From Thuidium tamariscinum (Eukaryota; Streptophyta; Bryopsida; Hypnales; Thuidiaceae): a DNA stretch of 64,000 nucleotides. Shown piece after piece: positions 59,902 through 64,000 of the stretch (position 1 is the stretch's first letter; each line of letters begins with the position of its first letter). The notes under the pieces are model-generated. The model had not been told where the DNA came from, searched no databases, and saw only the letters and a program-made list of their open reading frames with translations. The stretch spans positions 21,653,501-21,717,500 of the forward strand of contig OX344749.2 of assembly GCA_947034885.2 (NCBI GenBank). Direction: 5' to 3'. The translations under genes were made by a program, and so were the position numbers.

Positions 59902-60227
59902 GTAATTTATAAAATTACTAGTGTACCTTTAGCAGTTGTTACAATTAAAATCAAAGTAAAAGTAATTTTTATAAATTTTAATGCATAAGAACTTTGAAAT
60001 TTAATAACTTTCCTACTATAAGTTAATACGCCACAAAACATAGTCAATTCATCCCTCCCCACTCTAGGCTTTTTGACAATACCAAACAACTCGGGGATGA
60101 ACAGGTTGGGATATCTCAAAATAATAAACAAACAACTTATCTTAAGGTAGAGATATTTTCATTCTTTGAAACTTTATCAAATAAATGTAGATACGAGATG
60201 AAAGTAAAAATTACATATATAATAGTT
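59902..60227. other. AT-rich spacer
   Basis: Nothing is recognised. Confidence 0.4.
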
Positions 60228-61112
60228 CTAACACCTAAAGTTCTTTAACTATGTTTTCACCAAAAATGCTATAAAAATACCATTTCTAGTACAAGTACTA
60301 AATTTTAGAAAAAAAAAAATTTAGACACATGTAACTGTAGGATCTCATAGTACACTAGTTTGAAATAACGAGGGGAAAAATTTAGAAATTTCTTCCAATC
60401 CATGTGGATTGCATGATATTTGCATTTGAATTCACAAAAATCTATTTTTAGGCCCTAGAAGCCAATTGCACTTTAGAAGATCACATTTGTATGAAAAAAT
60501 GTCCATGTTGTTAATGCTTTTTTGGATTCATTCTACAAAGCAAGTTGACTACATGCTTTGATAAAATTTCAAATCATTTGGAATAGTACACAAATCAAAG
60601 GAAAAAAATATTATGTAGAAAGAAGAGAATGATTCAAAATACTAAATTGTCAAGAATTTAGTCATCAATGAATTGAAAAATGCCAATCTCAATGGTTGCA
60701 ATAAATAATCTGAAGCCTATTTTTTTTAAATATTGAAAAAAAATCAAATTAAGAACTTTCAAATTTTGTTAGAATAGGGAGTTCATAATTGCCTACAAAC
60801 TCAAATTTCTCATAACTTCCATTTCATTAACCAATATGGAATGATTTAAAGCTTTTCATTTGCATGTAAATTTAGAAAATCAAAATTTTTTTAAATGATT
60901 TTTTTAATTTGCTTAGACTGTCCATCTAGGGGGAAAAAAGTACACATCATACAATATCTTTTTAATAGTGTGGTCAAAAGTTATGAAATTATTGGACCCT
61001 ACAGAAAAACTTTGTCCCTAAGTTGTGTGATATAAATAAAAACTCTAATTGTAGCAAGTTGCCCAAAATTTCCATTTTGCCAAAAAATACAACTTGGTTC
61101 TTTAGGGGATAA
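60228..61112 (+). mobile_element. TTAA-type element, family 1, diverged copy C
   Basis: It is colinear with copies A and B (CTATGTTTTCACCAAAAATGC, TTTGGAATAGTAC, TTGCCCAAAATT). Termini have drifted: CTAA then CACCTAAAG on the left, and TTTAGGGG then ATAA on the right. Older than A and B. Confidence 0.5.
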
Positions 61113-62334
61113 TATCTAATGGAACAAATATGAATTCAACGTATACAAGATATCTTGTATAGGTTTTTTGGAAGTCAATTGTATCCTTCCTCCCCAAGTG
61201 TAAATCTCATTTTTTTCCATTTGGATGTCAAATCAAAAATTATGTTGTTCTCACCTTCATAGACAATCCAAGCATCATGTTCAAAACTCCTCCTATAATT
61301 TGAAATTTTACAAGTATGTAACTTTCATGATACAAGATGTAAATGTCTAAAAAAACATGTGTAATGCTCAAATCTCACTCTAGAAGGAATTATAGTTTGT
61401 TGGCCCTATTGGACAAAATGATCCTTTTTTTCTAACTTCAAAAGTCAAAATCCTTCAATCCATGTAATTGAAACATCTATACTTTTTTCCACACATTCTT
61501 GTAGAATTCAAAACAATTTTAAACACTTGAATCTTTAAAGAATTAGTTTTTCATTTTTTTCGTTGCCCTAAAAAAGAATTTTGTTAAAAAATTGTTCAAA
61601 ATGTATCTCAAGAATTGAGGGATTAAATTGGACTTGAAAGATATCAAACCCTGATGGTAAGATTTTTGCTTTCCATATAGACAATATATATACAATGAAA
61701 ATATAAAAAATTTAAGTTTATTTTGGACTATTTTTTAATTTTTGTATAATGCCTACACTTGCATATTTTGGATTTGGAAGGGCATAAATTTTTCTATCCA
61801 GCCCTAATCAATATAAAAATTATAATTCCTCATGAAATAGTACATTCCCTTACCTTAACCTCCAAAGTCCAAAGAGTGCCTTTATAAGTTGTCAGAACAA
61901 TTTTGGAGAGCATAACACTAGATTAGTGAAAATAAATTCATTTCTACAAAGAGGGTAGATATTTTCATCTTGTATCAAAATTTCAAAAAGATACATTTAA
62001 AATTGACTTCAATCATAGGAATTTGCTTAAATTTTCAATTGTCCATTTGATGGATCTACATTTGTCCTTGAGGAATTAAAATAAGTTTAAGCATATTCCA
62101 ATAGTATCATAGGAATACACCCAAAATCCTTAAAAATTCATTGCAAAACTTTGAATCAAATGTTAAAGATCAATTATTGAAAAATAAAGGTTACTACTAT
62201 GTGCTGACAATGTGACGGAAAGAGGCAGCAGGTCTGGTTTTCAATTTCCATGACCTCCCTACCTCATCGAAAAATGATGAACCATCAGATTTGAAATTAA
62301 AAAAATCCCACCCACCCCTAAGGAAAATCAACAA
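61113..62334. other. AT-rich non-coding stretch
   Basis: No gene or complete element is recognised. Confidence 0.4.
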
Positions 62335-62480
62335 TTATTGATACATATACGAATATGAATACGGGATACGGATATGTGGTATAGATATGAATATAAATAT
62401 TGAATGTAGATACATGATACGGATACGGATATGAATACTCAATATAGATATGAAATACGAGTATGTGTATAGGATGTGAG
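62335..62480. repeat. Degenerate GGATATGAATAC minisatellite
   Basis: Irregular repetition of GATACGGATATGAATA-type units. Related repetition recurs at 62,890-63,030. Non-coding. Confidence 0.6.
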
Positions 62481-63190
62481 AATTATCCCATATGCATTGT
62501 AAGAATGCCCACCCTCTAAAATTATAAGAGGGGGTGGAGGAGGGGCACATTCAATTTTTTTTTAAATTTAATATTTTAATTAGATTGATGAGACGGAAGG
62601 GGGTACAAAATAATTAAAATTAAATTTCTTTTTAGTTTTTGAGCTCATTGTGACACAGTTTGTCACAATGACAATGACAATGAGCTCTAAAGAGGCAGTG
62701 ACTACCTCAATAGTTGAAACTATGCATTGAAAAGATGGCACAACCTCTTGGTTTGCCATTAGCCCCCCCCCCCCTCACAAAAATCACAAGCCATTGATTC
62801 TTTTTAAAACTACTTCCCTTCCAAAATGCCATTGATTTCTCAAAAATTCAAAAGTTGTTGATCTTTGTGAGATTTAACTTGAGCCATCCAAATATGAATT
62901 CAAAATATGGATATGGATATTGTATGAATACAAAATATGGACACAAGACCAATTATAGATATGAATATTTTTTATGGTATGAATAGTGAATAGTGGATAT
63001 AGAAACAAATATGGGTATGGGAGTGATATGGGATATGGGATTTTGAATTGTCCCATACTGATTACAGATCTATAGTATAAATCAGTTGAATTTTAAAATT
63101 ACATGTAAATAGTTACTAGATGTACTAAAAATGTAATCGATACTAATTTTGAAACAATGTTCATGGACACATAATCCTTCAAAATCCTTG
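62481..63190. other. AT-rich stretch with minisatellite and C run
   Basis: It contains a 12-base C run (62,763-62,774), a palindrome with GAGCTCATTGT / ACAATGAGCTC ends (62,641-62,687), and a second degenerate GGATATGG array (62,890-63,030). No gene is recognised. Confidence 0.4.
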
Positions 63191-63919
63191 CATGGGTGAT
63201 TGCAAGAAATACTTGTCCTATTTTGTGTCACACTACATGTGCTGATCTGTTTTTTGGCCATAACTTTTGTGTTTTGGCTCTGATTGATTCAAGATTTGTA
63301 GGGAAGGTACTCATAACTATCATAAACTTCCCTAATTTTTTCATAATTTTCAAAAATAATTTACTATCCAAAAATAGACCCCAATTGGATGTCACACTTG
63401 GCAGTTTAGGGGTTTTTAGTACTATGGAGTAACTTTTTTTTAATGATTTTAAGATGAAATTTGGATGGGATGGTCTTCTAATAGACTTCTATCTTTACAC
63501 AGAAGGATTTTTAAAAATAGTTAATTTTATGTGATGTGGAGGTCTACAAAGTGAGCTCCCTTCTGCTTGTATTTTGAAATATATAAAATATTATTTTGGT
63601 GCGTCTTTTTGTGAATGACCATCTCCATAAAGTTGTTGAAAATTTTCACTTTTTATTTTTTGAAAATATCTATTTTTTCTATTTTTCCCTAATTAAATCA
63701 TGAAGATATGTATTTTCTGGAGGTTTGGCACTTTTCAAGTTCTCCTACTTAGAGAATTTTTCTATCCATTTCCTTCAGTGAAAACCTTCATCTTAGAGGT
63801 ATATACACTATTCGTATTTTTCAAATTTTTTTCAAATTAATTTTCTAATTTTAAAGTACTCCCGAAAAAATCAGCCAAACGCAACAAAATCGGCAAGTAT
63901 TTCTTGCAATCACCCGCAT
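63190..63919 (+). mobile_element. GGGTG family, intact 722 bp member, TSD GCAT
   Basis: The element is 63,194-63,915. Its 22-base termini are perfect inverted repeats (GGGTGATTGCAAGAAATACT and two more bases). GCAT is duplicated at 63,190-63,193 and 63,916-63,919. No coding frame of note. It is colinear with the truncated copy at 22,944-23,625, and its left half makes up both arms of the 13.8-14.9 kb hairpin. The 4-bp duplication with GGG termini does not identify a superfamily on its own. Confidence 0.8.
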
Positions 63920-64000
63920 CTCCAAGTCAATGCTCCTTAGTCAAATGCAAATTAGTCACTACAACATTATTTTTGTGTTTATTTAGTAAAGAAAAACCCA
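63920..64000. other. Right edge
   Basis: AT-rich, nothing recognised. Confidence 0.4.

Noticed and set aside
1..64000. CRISPR array, bacterial operon or prophage
   Set aside because: No regularly spaced short repeats, no dense co-directional coding and no phage-like gene order. The repeats present are eukaryote-type transposons.

Overview
The window looks like repeat-dominated nuclear DNA of a plant-type eukaryote. Long stretches are AT-rich and non-coding, there is no bacterial operon structure, and most of the sequence is built from inverted-repeat DNA transposons. The one recognisable pair of coding genes is a PIF/Harbinger transposase and its Myb/SANT-like (trihelix) partner, a pair common in land plants and their algal relatives. 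I cannot name the species; a bryophyte, lycophyte, fern or streptophyte alga are all possible.

Layout. 1-11.4 kb: moderate-GC, mostly unique sequence with one short terminal-inverted-repeat (TIR) element and one possible small transcription unit (7.04-7.95 kb). 11.4-23.6 kb: AT-rich mosaic of non-autonomous elements, including a 1.09 kb hairpin at 13.80-14.89 kb, several TTAA-flanked elements, and a degenerate tandem array at 17.8-19.4 kb. 23.6-32 kb: a moderate-GC island with a possible gene 5' end near 29.6-30.2 kb. 32-42.9 kb: AT-rich, with more TTAA elements, two of them abutting, a CACTA-type hairpin nested in another, a Tourist-like element and a possible solo LTR. 42,921-48,522: a complete-ended 5.6 kb PIF/Harbinger element. 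48.5-64 kb: a SINE-like insertion and many more TTAA and 4-bp-duplication elements, including a nested pair, ending in an intact 722 bp TIR element.

The genes. The Harbinger element carries two convergent genes: a plus-strand Myb/SANT-like protein and a minus-strand DDE transposase. The transposase is dead by three independent signs: two in-frame stops in one otherwise open frame, and Lys where the family has its catalytic Glu. No host protein-coding gene could be identified with confidence.

The main novelty is the transposon community. One family has TTAA at both ends and CCC-type termini. Another has GGGTG termini, 4-bp duplications and four different architectures. Several MITE families are nested in one another. 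All boundaries were read by eye; family names are inferred from termini and target duplications, not from database matches.
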